Source of the DNA: Streptomyces humi
GTDB lineage: Bacteria > Actinomycetota > Actinomycetes > Streptomycetales > Streptomycetaceae
Length of the DNA: 50,933 nucleotides
Assembly (NCBI RefSeq): GCF_001005085.2
Contig: NZ_LBMU02000047.1
Coordinates: 1-50,933, forward strand
Reading direction: 5' to 3'
Positions 32,184-40,763 of this stretch are shown here, piece after piece; within the stretch, counting starts at the first letter, position 1; every line of letters begins with the position of its first letter. The position numbers and the translations under genes are program-made. Below the pieces are notes generated by a model that saw only the letters and a program-made list of their open reading frames with translations, had not been told where the DNA came from and searched no databases.

Positions 32184-33776
32184 TCACGCCGACGCCAGTT
32201 CCCGCCGGGCGGCCCGGCGCCGGGCCGCGACCTCGGGGTCGAGGGCGGGTACGGCGGCCAGGAGTTGCCGGGTGTACGGGTCCTGGGGGTGGTCGTACAC
32301 CTCGTCGGCGGGACCGGTCTCCACGATCCGGCCCTGCCGCATGACCGCGACCCGGTCGCTGACCTGACGCACGACGGCGAGGTCGTGGGCGACGAAGACG
32401 AGCGCCAGCCCGAGTTCGCGCTGGAGCTCGCCGAGCAGGGCGACGACCTGGGCCTGGGTGGTGACGTCCAGCGCGGAGACCGGCTCGTCGCAGACGATGA
32501 CGCGCGGGTCGGCCGCGAGTGCCCGCGCGATGCCCACGCGCTGGCGCTGGCCACCGCTGAACTCGTGCGGATAGCGCTCGTAGTGCGCCCCTTCGAGCCC
32601 CACACGCTCCAGCAGTTCTTTCACCCGCCCCCGGACGCGCCCCTCGTCCCGCTCGCCGCGGGCGCGGAGCGGGTCGGCTATCGACTCGCCCACGCTGCGG
32701 CGCGGGTTGAGCGAGGAGACCGGGTCCTGGAAGACCATCTGGACGACCGGGTGCACGCCCGCGCGCGCGTGCCCGTCGTGACGGACCTCCCCCGCCGTCG
32801 GCTCCAGCAGCCCGACCAGCATCCTGCCGAGCGTCGTCTTGCCGCTGCCGCTCTCGCCGACGACACCGAGGGTCTCGCCCCGGCGGACGGTCAGCGACAC
32901 GTCGTCCACGGCCGTGAACGCCCGGCGGCCGCGCCCGAAGTCACGCCTCAGGCCGACCGCCTCCAGGACGACCTCGTCGGACGCCTGCGACGGCGCGCGC
33001 ACCGCGTCCACGCGCGGGACGGCGGAGAGCAGTTCACGGGTGTACGGCCGTGCGGGCGTTCCGAGCACGGCGGCGACCGGGCCCTGTTCCACCACGCGGC
33101 CGTGCCGCATGACGAGCACGTCGTCGACGCTCTCGGCGGCGACGCCCACGTCGTGGGTGACGAGCAGCAGCCCCATGCCGGACTCCTCGCGCAGCGTGTG
33201 CAGCAGGTCGAGGATCTGGGCCTGGACGGTCACGTCGAGGGCGGTGGTGGGCTCGTCGGCGATGAGCAGTTCGGGCTCGCAGGCGAGTGCCATGGCGATC
33301 AGCGCGCGCTGGCGCATGCCGCCGCTGAACTCGTGCGGGCGGGACCGGGCCCGGCGCGCGGCGTCCGGGATGCCGACGCGGTCCAGGACCTCGACGGCAC
33401 GCGCGCGTGCGGCCCGCCGCGAGACGCGCGCGTGCACGCGGTGGACCTCGGCGATCTGGTCGCCTATCGCGTAGTACGGGTCCAGGGAGGACAGCGGGTC
33501 CTGGAAGACCATCGCCGCCTTCGCGCCGCGCAGCCGCCGCAGTTCCTCGTCGGACGCGGTCTGCACGTCGACGCCCGCGACCTCGACCGAGCCGCCTACC
33601 CGGGCGCCCGTACCGTGGTGCAGGCCGAGCAGGGCCGAGGCGACCGTGGACTTGCCGGAGCCGGACTCGCCGACCAGCGCGAGGGCGGCGCCCGCCGCGA
33701 GGGTGAAGGAGAGCCCGTCCACGGCTCGCAGGGCGCCGAACTCCACGGTCAGATCAGTGACTCGGACGAGACTCAC
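32184..33776 (-). CDS. Peptide-type ABC transporter ATPase, two cassettes fused (DppD-DppF-like)
   Basis: 530 aa from GTG 33776, overlapping the permease stop (GTGA). Two complete ATP-binding cassettes: first with Walker A GESGSGKST, signature FSGGMRQR, Walker B LLIADEPTTALD and switch THD; second with GESGSGKTT, FSGGQRQR, VIVCDEPVSALD and AHD. A DppD/F-style linker (GTPARPYTRELLSAVP) follows each. Both cassettes look catalytically intact. Fusion of the two subunits in one chain is common in actinobacterial peptide importers. It energises the two permeases encoded immediately upstream. Confidence 0.94.
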   Translation of the reverse strand: MSLVRVTDLTVEFGALRAVDGLSFTLAAGAALALVGESGSGKSTVASALLGLHHGTGARVGGSVEVAGVDVQTASDEELRRLRGAKAAMVFQDPLSSLDPYYAIGDQIAEVHRVHARVSRRAARARAVEVLDRVGIPDAARRARSRPHEFSGGMRQRALIAMALACEPELLIADEPTTALDVTVQAQILDLLHTLREESGMGLLLVTHDVGVAAESVDDVLVMRHGRVVEQGPVAAVLGTPARPYTRELLSAVPRVDAVRAPSQASDEVVLEAVGLRRDFGRGRRAFTAVDDVSLTVRRGETLGVVGESGSGKTTLGRMLVGLLEPTAGEVRHDGHARAGVHPVVQMVFQDPVSSLNPRRSVGESIADPLRARGERDEGRVRGRVKELLERVGLEGAHYERYPHEFSGGQRQRVGIARALAADPRVIVCDEPVSALDVTTQAQVVALLGELQRELGLALVFVAHDLAVVRQVSDRVAVMRQGRIVETGPADEVYDHPQDPYTRQLLAAVPALDPEVAARRRAARRELASA

Positions 33777-34771
33777 GTCAGTACCACCCGTCGGTCGGCC
33801 AGCGCGTACAGGACGTCCGCGACGGCGTTGGCGAGGACCACGAAGAAGCCGATGACCAGGACCATGCCGACGACGACGGGCAGGTCGACCACGGTGACGG
33901 CGTGGACGAGTTCCTGGCCGATGCCGGGGAGGCCGAAGAGGGTCTCGATGAGCACGGCTCCGCCGACCGCGCTGCCGACGTCGTTGGCGTTCAGGGCGAT
34001 GATCGGCGCGAGTGCGCCGCGCAGCGCGTGCCGGCCGACTACCGCCCGTTCGCCGACGCCGTAGGCGCGGAAGGTGCGGATGTGGTCCTCGGCGAGGGTC
34101 TCCAGCATCGACGCCCGGGTCAGCCGGGCGAAGTAGGCCGCCTCGGCGACCGCGAGGGTCAGCCAGGGCAGCAGCAGGTTCCAGGCCCACTGCTCGGGGT
34201 CGTCGGCGAAGGGGACGTACTCCGGGAACGGCAGCAGCTCCAGCTGCCCGCAGACCACGATCATCAGGACGAGGCCGATGACGAAGACCGGTGTGGAGAT
34301 GCCGGCCAGGGTGAGGCCGGTCAGGGCGCGCTCGGTGAACCGGCCGCGCCGCCAGACGGACAGGATGCCGGTGCCGACGCCCAGCAGCAGCCAGAGCACC
34401 ATCGCGCCGAGCACCAGTGACAGGCTGACCGGCAGCTTGGTGAGGATGATCTGGGTGACCTGCTGGTCGCTCTGGTACGACAGTCCGAGGCAGGGCGCCG
34501 CGCAGTGCGCGACGGAGGTGCCGGTCGAGTAGTCCTGGCCGGCGACGATGCCCTCCAGGAAGTGCCAGTACCGGACGTACAGCGGGTCGTCGAGCCGGAG
34601 TTGCTGGGTGACCTGGTGCACCTGTTCCGGCGAGCAGCGGGGGCCGCAGGTGATCTGGGCGACGTTGCCGGGGGTGACGTAGAAGACGACGTAGACGATG
34701 ACCGAGATGGCCAGCAGGGTGATGACCGCGCCGATCACGCGGCGCAGTGCGAATCCGGCGAAGCCGTTCAT
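33773..34771 (-). CDS. ABC transporter permease, DppB/OppB type
   Basis: 332 aa, ATG 34771, overlapping the upstream permease by 4 nt (ATGA). Six transmembrane segments; the first follows NGFAGFALRRVIGAVITLLA. The cytoplasmic EAA-type loop reads RASMLETLAEDHIRTFRAYGVGERAVVGRHALRGALAPI, the usual contact with the ATPase. The insert between TM1 and TM2 contains cysteines (QITCGPRCSPEQ and AHCAAPCLG), a feature of some actinobacterial DppB proteins. Confidence 0.93.
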   Translation of the reverse strand: MNGFAGFALRRVIGAVITLLAISVIVYVVFYVTPGNVAQITCGPRCSPEQVHQVTQQLRLDDPLYVRYWHFLEGIVAGQDYSTGTSVAHCAAPCLGLSYQSDQQVTQIILTKLPVSLSLVLGAMVLWLLLGVGTGILSVWRRGRFTERALTGLTLAGISTPVFVIGLVLMIVVCGQLELLPFPEYVPFADDPEQWAWNLLLPWLTLAVAEAAYFARLTRASMLETLAEDHIRTFRAYGVGERAVVGRHALRGALAPIIALNANDVGSAVGGAVLIETLFGLPGIGQELVHAVTVVDLPVVVGMVLVIGFFVVLANAVADVLYALADRRVVLT

Positions 34772-35883
34772 GACCTGGCCTCCTTCGCGGAAGCCGGATC
34801 CGTCCCGGAAACCGGGTCCGTCGCGAGAACCGGATCCGTCCCGGAAGCCGGGTTCGCCGCCGGCACGGGAGCCGCCGCGTGGGCCGCCGCCGCGACGGCC
34901 GCCGTCGTCTCCCGCCCGCGGCCGGTTCCGACGCGCAGCCGGGAGGCCGAGCGCGGGTCGAGGGCGGTGCGGACGCCGTCGCCGAGCACGGTGAGCGCGA
35001 GCACGGTGACGAAGAGGGCGCCCGCGGGCAGCAGCAGGTACTGCGGGGCCGCCTGGTACCAGACGTTGGCGGAGGTGAGCATCTGGCCCCAGGAGGGGGT
35101 CGGGGGCTTCACGCCGACGCCGAGGAAGGACAGGGAGGCCTCGATGGAGATGTTGGCCGGCACCATCAGCGCGGCGTAGGTGATGACGGGCGCGGCGAGT
35201 CCGGGCAGCAGTTCGCGGCGGGCGATCCGCCAGGTGCTCCAGCCGCTGAGCCGCGCGGCGGCCACGTAGTCGAGGTTCTTCAGGGAGAGGGTCGCGGCGC
35301 GGGCGATCTTCCCGATGGTGCCCCAGGCGACGAAGCCGATGATCAGGGAGACCAGGACCGGCCTGGGGAAGCTGCTGGGCACGACGGCCAGCAGGGCCAG
35401 CGCCATGATGATCAGCGGCATGGCGACGATGATGTCGGTGATCCGGCTCAACAGTTGATCAACCCATCGGTTGCCGAGCCCGGCCGTGACGCCGACGACG
35501 ACGCCGAGGACGACCTGCACGGTGGTCGCCGCCAGGGCGACGCCGAGGGAGACCCGGGCTCCGTAGACGAGCCGGGCGAACAGGTCCCGGCCGGTCTGCG
35601 GTTCGACACCGAGCCAGTGGTCGGCGCTGATGCCGCCGAGGGAGCCGATGGGTACGCCGCCGCGCGCCGAGTCCACCAGGGAGGGGTGGTAGGTGGTCGG
35701 GTCCTGCCCTTCCAGGGCGGTGAGCAGGGGCGCGGCGAGCGCGATCAGGACGAGCAGGGCGACGATCACCGCCGCGACCAGGGCGGCCCGCTGTGCGCGC
35801 AGCCGCCGCCAGAACTGGCGAGCCCCCGAAGCCCCCGAGGCGGGCGCCTCGGGGGCCTGGGGGGAGACGAGTGCCTCGGTCAC
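34768..35883 (-). CDS. ABC transporter permease, DppC/OppC type
   Basis: 371 aa, GTG 35883. N-terminal OppC_N region QFWRRLRAQRAALVAAVIVALL, then six helices in all, with the EAA-type loop LSGWSTWRIARRELLPGLAAPV. It runs ~50 residues longer than usual at the C-terminus: after DPRSASRLRVG the tail is Ala-rich and ends in short repeats (ASGTDPVLATDPVSGTDPAS), encoded by ~20-bp near-tandem DNA repeats at about 34788-34856. The tail is probably cytosolic and dispensable. It lies 4 nt after the binding-protein gene. Confidence 0.92.
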   Translation of the reverse strand: MTEALVSPQAPEAPASGASGARQFWRRLRAQRAALVAAVIVALLVLIALAAPLLTALEGQDPTTYHPSLVDSARGGVPIGSLGGISADHWLGVEPQTGRDLFARLVYGARVSLGVALAATTVQVVLGVVVGVTAGLGNRWVDQLLSRITDIIVAMPLIIMALALLAVVPSSFPRPVLVSLIIGFVAWGTIGKIARAATLSLKNLDYVAAARLSGWSTWRIARRELLPGLAAPVITYAALMVPANISIEASLSFLGVGVKPPTPSWGQMLTSANVWYQAAPQYLLLPAGALFVTVLALTVLGDGVRTALDPRSASRLRVGTGRGRETTAAVAAAAHAAAPVPAANPASGTDPVLATDPVSGTDPASAKEARS

Positions 35884-35887
35884 GGCG

Positions 35888-37606
35888 TCACTTCACCGCG
35901 ACCTGGGAGATGTCCAGGACACCGGTCCAGTCGCTGATCACGACGTTCCTGATGTCCTTGCCGACCAGCCGCTTGTAGACGGGGTGGAACAGCGGCACGG
36001 TCAGGGCCTGGGCGCCGGTCTTCTTGTCCAGCGCGCCCCACCGCTCGGCGGCGGCGTTGAGGTCGGTCAACTTGTTGATCGCGTCAATCTCGGCATTGAC
36101 CGACGCGTCGTTGAGCAGGCTGTTGTTGAAGTTCGCGCCGTCCTTGACGATCTGCCGGCCGTCGAAGATCGGGGCCAGGAAGGGACCGCCGGAGGGCCAG
36201 TCGGCGCCCCAGCCCGAGAGGAAGAAGCCCGGCTCGGTCTTCACGCTGTGGACGGTGTCGGAGTAGTTGTTGTCCTCCAGGCCCTGGAGCTTGACCGTGA
36301 TGCCGGCCTTCTTGAGGGCGTCCTGGACGGCGGTGGCGATCTCGGGGCTGGTCCTGAAGTTCTGGGCGTTGTCGTGCGTCAGCGTGACGGTGAGCCCCTT
36401 CGGGTAACCCGCCTCCTTCAGCAGTTCCCTGGCCTTCGCCACGTTGCCGGTGGCGCCGGCCGGGAAGAGGTCGTACGGCGTGTAGCCGAAGGCCTTCTGG
36501 TTCGGGAGGAAGGTGGTCGCGGGCTCGGCGAGCGCGCTGCCGCCCGCCGCGTTGACCACGGACGACCGGTCGACGGCGTAGGAGATCGCCTGCCGCACCT
36601 TGGGGTTGTCGAACGGCTTCACCGTCGGGTTGAACGCGATGTAGTTCGTGTAGCCGAAGTGGCCGGTGCCGACCCGCGCGGCCAGTGCCTTGTCGCCGGT
36701 CACCTTGGCGAGTTCGGCCGGACCGAGGTTGGTGTCCGTGGTGACGGCGGCCGCGTCCGTGCCCTGAGACGCCGACAGCCGCTGGTTGATCACGGCCGAG
36801 TCGAGACCGGACTTGACGTCGATCTTGTCCGGGTAGGCCTTGCGCTGGTCGTCGACGGACGCCGACCAGTACGTGTTCCGCTCCAGTACCAGGTGCTCAC
36901 CGTCGTTGTCGTTCTCGACGACCTTGTAGGGGCCGGAGGAGACCGGGTGCTCCTCGTACTTGGTGCCGGTGTCCTTGGCCTTCGGGACGGGCGTGAACTG
37001 CGTCTGCGTGGCCAGGTACGGGAACTCGCCCTCGGGCTTGTTCAGATGGAAGACGATCGTGCGGCTGTCCGGCGTCTCGATCGCCGACAGCCCCTTCTTG
37101 TCCTTGTAGGGCCCCTGGTAGTCGGCCGCGCCGACCAGCCAGTCCCGCAGGTAGGGCGCGCCGCCGGAGAGTTCGGGGGCGAAGGACCGCTCGATGCCGT
37201 ACTTGATGTCGGCGGACGTGATCGCGGTGCCGTCCTCGTACTTGAGGCCCGCCTTCAGGGTGTACGTCCACACGGTCGCGTTCTTACTGGGGCGCCCGGT
37301 GTCGGTGGCCAGGTCGGGCACGACCTTGGTGCCGGCGGCGCCGTTCGCGCGGTTGCGGGTGGTGAGCGTACGGAACACCAGGGAGGGCACGTTGCCGCCA
37401 CCGGAGGTGTACAGCCGGGCCGGGTCGAAGTCCGACTGGGGGTCGGAGTTCAGGACGGTGAGCGTGCCGCCCTTGTGCGGCGTGGAGTCGCCACCGGAAC
37501 CCTTGGCATCGTTGTCCTTCGGCCCGCAGGCGGCGGCACCCGCTGCCACGACCAGGCTGACGGTTGCCACGGCCACACGGCGCGCGGTGGCGGACGGTTG
37601 ACGCAT
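35888..37606 (-). CDS. ABC transporter substrate-binding lipoprotein (SBP family 5)
   Basis: 572 aa from ATG 37606 with GAGAGG 11 nt upstream. Signal peptide MRQPSATARRVAVATVSLVV ending in a weak lipobox (GAAAC), then an acidic tether. Family 5 fold: GGTLTVLNSDPQSDFDPARL, YEDGTAITSADIKYGIERSF, SSGPYKV, VRQAISYAVDRSSVV, LFPAGATGNVAKARELLKEAGY and FFLSGWGADWPSGGPF. The family binds di-/oligopeptides, glutathione or nickel complexes. The cysteine-type leader peptide and attenuator-like hairpins upstream hint at a sulfur-containing ligand, which is inference. First structural gene of the importer operon. Confidence 0.93.
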   Translation of the reverse strand: MRQPSATARRVAVATVSLVVAAGAAACGPKDNDAKGSGGDSTPHKGGTLTVLNSDPQSDFDPARLYTSGGGNVPSLVFRTLTTRNRANGAAGTKVVPDLATDTGRPSKNATVWTYTLKAGLKYEDGTAITSADIKYGIERSFAPELSGGAPYLRDWLVGAADYQGPYKDKKGLSAIETPDSRTIVFHLNKPEGEFPYLATQTQFTPVPKAKDTGTKYEEHPVSSGPYKVVENDNDGEHLVLERNTYWSASVDDQRKAYPDKIDVKSGLDSAVINQRLSASQGTDAAAVTTDTNLGPAELAKVTGDKALAARVGTGHFGYTNYIAFNPTVKPFDNPKVRQAISYAVDRSSVVNAAGGSALAEPATTFLPNQKAFGYTPYDLFPAGATGNVAKARELLKEAGYPKGLTVTLTHDNAQNFRTSPEIATAVQDALKKAGITVKLQGLEDNNYSDTVHSVKTEPGFFLSGWGADWPSGGPFLAPIFDGRQIVKDGANFNNSLLNDASVNAEIDAINKLTDLNAAAERWGALDKKTGAQALTVPLFHPVYKRLVGKDIRNVVISDWTGVLDISQVAVK

Positions 37607-37632
37607 CGGAATGACGACCTCTCGGAAGGCGT

Positions 37633-37732
37633 GTCTCGAAGAGTGAGACAGATTGACGAGGAGTGAGACGAAAGTGAACAGACGTCTGCCCTGGCGTCAG
37701 GCCGCCGAAAGAGCCGTGACCCAGGTCACGGC
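37633..37732 (-). promoter_or_regulatory. Attenuator-like region between leader peptide and importer
   Basis: On the minus strand a hairpin GCCGTGACC-TG-GGTCACGGC (37713-37732) is followed by TCTTTC, terminator-like. Downstream lie the palindrome CAGACGTCTG (37679-37688), two copies of GTCTCACTC (37661-37669, 37641-37649) and GAGAC (37633-37637), which could pair with either copy. Competing structures behind a leader peptide suggest transcription or translation attenuation. Confidence 0.5.
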
Positions 37733-37772
37733 AGCATGGAGAAATCGCGACGCGAACGCCAGAGGGCGAGCG

Positions 37773-37865
37773 TCAGCGACAGTGGATGTCGGCCACGCAG
37801 AGCGCGGTCACGCCGATGAGCGCCAGCTCGATGGCGGCGCGCGAAGAGGCGTGGGGGGACGACAT
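37773..37865 (-). CDS. Leaderless cysteine-containing leader peptide
   Basis: 30 codons from ATG 37865, too short for routine gene calling. It begins MSSPHASSRAAIELAL and ends TALCVADIHCR, with two cysteines near the end. The pattern resembles the short Cys-rich leader peptides of mycobacteria and streptomycetes (Ms4533A type, from memory), which sense cysteine supply for sulfur-assimilation operons. The promoter places the transcript start at or next to the ATG, and no Shine-Dalgarno is present, consistent with leaderless translation. It precedes the peptide-importer operon by 166 nt. Confidence 0.7.
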   Translation of the reverse strand: MSSPHASSRAAIELALIGVTALCVADIHCR

Positions 37866-37872
37866 GCCCAGA

Positions 37873-37901
37873 AATATGTATGAACTTTCTGCTCATGTCA
37901 A
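37873..37901 (-). promoter_or_regulatory. Promoter of leader peptide and ABC importer operon
   Basis: On the minus strand -35 TTGACA (37896-37901), 17-bp spacer, -10 CATATT (37873-37878). The distance from the -10 to the leader-peptide ATG is 7 nt, implying a leaderless transcript. This AT-rich stretch stands out in a GC-rich surrounding. Confidence 0.65.
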
Positions 37902-37921
37902 TGTGATGTATGCGCCACCTG

Positions 37922-39349
37922 TCAACTCTTGGGATACGGCCAGGCGTTGGGCAGACAATGGATTCCGTTGTGGTCCAGGAACTTGGTCTGCTGTTGCATG
38001 ACCGGCGCCAGTTCGCCGTCCTTGTCGCACGTCACATGGCCGTAGCCGAGCCGGTGGCCGACCTCGTGGTTGATCAGCATCTGCCGGTAGGCGTGGATCT
38101 TGTCGCCGTACGTCTTGCTGCCCTGAGCCCATCTGTACGCGTTGATCATCACGCGCTGGGTGGACGCCGAGTCGCAGGAGACGTTGTCCTCGGTCGTGTC
38201 GAGGCCGGACTTGGCGCACCACTCGGCGGTCGTGCCGGGGCTGGCGAGGGTGATCACGAAGTCGGCCCTGCCCGAGGAGACCCGCTCGAAGGTGCGGGCG
38301 CCGTCGTGGGCCCAGCTGCGGTCGTCGTTGAGCGTCTTCTGCACGGCGTCGGCGAACAGCTTCCCGTCCAGGCCGAGTCCCTGCTCCACGTCGACGCGGT
38401 AGGTGTACTTGCGCCCCTTGCCGGGCGCCTTCGCGCCGCCGGGGACGGCCGCGAACTTCCCGGAGCCGGCCAGCGTGGCGCTGAGCGGGTACTTCTTGTC
38501 CATCGCCTGCTCGTACGAGAGCGTGGCCACGCTCGGCGAGGCGGAGACCGACGGCGTCGTACGACTGTCGCCGCGCGAGGCGGCGCCGTCGGTGGCCCGC
38601 GTGTCACCGGCGGCCGACTCGGTCCGCACGCCACTGCCGCGTCCGTCCGCGACCTGCCCGGCGACGATCACCGCGAGCACGGTGGTGACGGCGGCGGCCG
38701 CGACGCCGGTGAAGGCCCGGCCCTTGCCGCCCCTGGCCTGCGCGGGCACGCCGGTGGGCGGCGCGTCGTCATCGTCGCCGTACGGCTCGGAGGCGAGCGG
38801 AGAGATCCCCGGGCCGGTGTCCGGCCGATACGTTTCCGCACGCTGGGCACCGATACCGGGACGGGGCGTGAAGGCGTCGGCGTCCTCGTCGAAGGCGTCG
38901 ACGTACTCCTGCCTGGGCCCGCCGGGCGGGCGCTGCCGCTGCCTCGGTATCGACACGCCTGCCTGTCCGCCGCCCGGCCGGCCCCAGCCACCGCCCGCCT
39001 CCCGCTGCTCGGGATGCCCGCCCCGGACCCCCGGGACGCCGTCGGCCGGACCGCCGCCGGGGCCACGGGGCACGCCGTCGGCCCGGACGCCGCCGGGGAC
39101 GCTCGGGACACCGCGCGCGGGGGTGCCGTCGGGGAAACGCGGCACGCCCCGCGCCGGCGTGCCGTCAGGCGAGCGCGGTACGCCCTGTGCGGGCGCGCCG
39201 TCGGGGAGACGTCGCATCCCGCGCGCGGGGGTCCCGTCCGCCATCCGCGGCACTCCCCGCGCGGGGGTGCTGTCGGAGGCCGGCCCCCCGCCCGTTATGC
39301 CCGCGGCATCATCCTTGGGTGCCGGGCCGCGGCGGCTGTGGCGTCCCAC
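37922..39349 (-). CDS. DUF3152 protein with metzincin-like HExxHxxGxxH motif
   Basis: 475 aa from GTG 39349 (VGRHSRRGPAPK; GAGG 5 nt upstream), starting 7 nt after the upstream hydrolase stop. Residues ~15-110 are tandem PxGxPARGVPR-type repeats, then a Gly/Pro/Gln-rich cytosolic region. A single transmembrane helix follows (AFTGVAAAAVTTVLAVIVAG, ~residues 215-234), and the rest is predicted extracellular. The C-terminal DUF3152 domain contains MLINHEVGHRLGYGH (HExGHxxGxxH), the zinc motif of metzincin proteases, plus the cysteines EWCAKSG, VSCDSAS, VTCDKDG and IHCLPN that could form disulfides. DUF3152 function is not established; a membrane-anchored zinc protease is plausible. M. tuberculosis Rv3207c is the recalled counterpart. 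Confidence 0.85.
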   Translation of the reverse strand: MGRHSRRGPAPKDDAAGITGGGPASDSTPARGVPRMADGTPARGMRRLPDGAPAQGVPRSPDGTPARGVPRFPDGTPARGVPSVPGGVRADGVPRGPGGGPADGVPGVRGGHPEQREAGGGWGRPGGGQAGVSIPRQRQRPPGGPRQEYVDAFDEDADAFTPRPGIGAQRAETYRPDTGPGISPLASEPYGDDDDAPPTGVPAQARGGKGRAFTGVAAAAVTTVLAVIVAGQVADGRGSGVRTESAAGDTRATDGAASRGDSRTTPSVSASPSVATLSYEQAMDKKYPLSATLAGSGKFAAVPGGAKAPGKGRKYTYRVDVEQGLGLDGKLFADAVQKTLNDDRSWAHDGARTFERVSSGRADFVITLASPGTTAEWCAKSGLDTTEDNVSCDSASTQRVMINAYRWAQGSKTYGDKIHAYRQMLINHEVGHRLGYGHVTCDKDGELAPVMQQQTKFLDHNGIHCLPNAWPYPKS

Positions 39350-39356
39350 CTGGCCC

Positions 39357-40352
39357 TCAGCCCCCCGCGCCCGGAGCAGCGGTCCGGTCGCCGTCCAACC
39401 GCTCGGCGTCCGCGAGGAGTTCACGGAACGCCCCGGCCACCGCTCCCGGGTACTCCATCATCGCCACGTGCCCGGCGTCCGGCATGGACAGCAGCCGGGA
39501 GTGACGGAAGCTGCGTGCGGCCTTCTGGGCCATGCGGTAGCCGACGAGCTGGTCGCGGGCGCCGTAGATCAACAGGGTGGGGGCGAGGACGCGCTCGGCC
39601 TGACGCCAGAGCCCGTGCTGGCCGCCCAGTGTGTACGCGTTGACGATCCCGCGCGCGGACCGTGCCATCGCGTCCCAGAAGTACGGCAGCCGCAGCCGCC
39701 GTTCCAGTTCCTCCACCGCGTACCCGAACGCCTCGGGCGTCACCCGGCCGGGGTCGCCGTAGCAGAGCGCCAACACGCCGCGTACCCGCTGTTCGGCCGT
39801 CCACTTGCCGGTCGTGCGGGTGAGGAGTGCGGCGACGCCCGGCAGGCCGATCAGGATCGTCGGCACGGCGGTGCGCTGGACCCGCAGTTCGGGCAGCGCC
39901 GGCGAGATCAGCGTGAGTGTGCGCACGAGGTCGGGGCGGACGGCGGCGACCCGGGTGGCGACCGCGCCGCCGAGGGAGTTGCCGAACAGGTGGACCGGCC
40001 CGCGGCCGGCCGCGTCGAGATGACGGATGACCGCGCGCGCGTGCCCGGTGACGGAGTAGTCGCCGTCGTCCGGCGGCGGCGAGTCGCCGAAGCCCGGCAG
40101 GTCGACCGCCTCGCCGTCCACGACGCCTTCGAGCCGTTCCATCAGCTCCGACCAGTTCTGTGAGGAACCGCCGAGTCCGTGGACGAACAGCGCGGGCGGC
40201 AGGCCCTCCCGCGCGGGCGGCCGTGAACGGATCGTCAGGGTGACGCCGGGCAGTCCCACCGACCGCAGCCGTTCGCCCGCGGCGACTCTGACGGCCTTCG
40301 CCCTCGGCAGCACGCTGGTGGGCGGCACGGACGGCAGCTCGGTCGAAGACAT
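39357..40352 (-). CDS. Alpha/beta hydrolase
   Basis: 331 aa, ATG 40352. Alpha/beta-hydrolase core: LFVHGLGGSSQNWSELM (oxyanion HG), AVDLPGFGDSPPP, nucleophile elbow LFGNSLGGAVATR (GxSxG), acid YGARDQLVG and the catalytic His in MPDAGHVAMMEYP. No signal peptide. The family is broad (esterases, epoxide hydrolases, C-C hydrolases) and the substrate is unknown. It is followed within 7 nt by the DUF3152 gene, suggesting an operon, and is divergent from the small acidic protein gene. Confidence 0.9.
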   Translation of the reverse strand: MSSTELPSVPPTSVLPRAKAVRVAAGERLRSVGLPGVTLTIRSRPPAREGLPPALFVHGLGGSSQNWSELMERLEGVVDGEAVDLPGFGDSPPPDDGDYSVTGHARAVIRHLDAAGRGPVHLFGNSLGGAVATRVAAVRPDLVRTLTLISPALPELRVQRTAVPTILIGLPGVAALLTRTTGKWTAEQRVRGVLALCYGDPGRVTPEAFGYAVEELERRLRLPYFWDAMARSARGIVNAYTLGGQHGLWRQAERVLAPTLLIYGARDQLVGYRMAQKAARSFRHSRLLSMPDAGHVAMMEYPGAVAGAFRELLADAERLDGDRTAAPGAGG

Positions 40353-40538
40353 GGGCCAATGTTACGAGACGATCACACAGTGATTCATGTGTTCGCCGTC
40401 ACAGAAACCCCGGGGCATGCCGCGTACAGGACCGCCGACGACATCGCGTCCGCATCCGGTGTCTCCTACGCTCGTAAACAGGGCACCCGTGCGTGGCCCC
40501 CTGCCGAGCCAGGGACGTTCGAAGGAAGGGAGCCCACC

Positions 40539-40763
40539 ATGGCCTATGACCCCGTCGACCCCGACGTGCTCGACGATCTGGAGGCGGAGGACGCCCCCGA
40601 GATCGATGTCGAGGCACCCGAGGGCGACGCAGCCGAGCAGCACACGGACGTCGCACCGTCCCATGACGACCCGCTCACCGGTGTGGACCCGGGCCGCGCG
40701 AACGAGGCCGATCTGGTCGAGCAGGCGCGGGTGGTCTCCCTCGACGAGGACGACTACCGCTGA
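40539..40763 (+). CDS. Small acidic hypothetical protein
   Basis: 74 aa from ATG 40539 with Shine-Dalgarno GGAAGGGAG. It is highly acidic (PDVLDDLEAEDAPEIDVEAP) with no cysteines or membrane segment, and the C-terminus reads EQARVVSLDEDDYR. Probably intrinsically disordered in part. It precedes the TetR gene by 181 nt in the same direction. I do not recognise a family; small acidic proteins of this kind recur in streptomycetes. Confidence 0.7.
   Translation: MAYDPVDPDVLDDLEAEDAPEIDVEAPEGDAAEQHTDVAPSHDDPLTGVDPGRANEADLVEQARVVSLDEDDYR

Noticed and set aside
37653..37883. 76-codon plus-strand frame in the importer promoter region
   Set aside because: Poor codon bias and no family; the minus strand there has a promoter and a leader peptide matching a known type.
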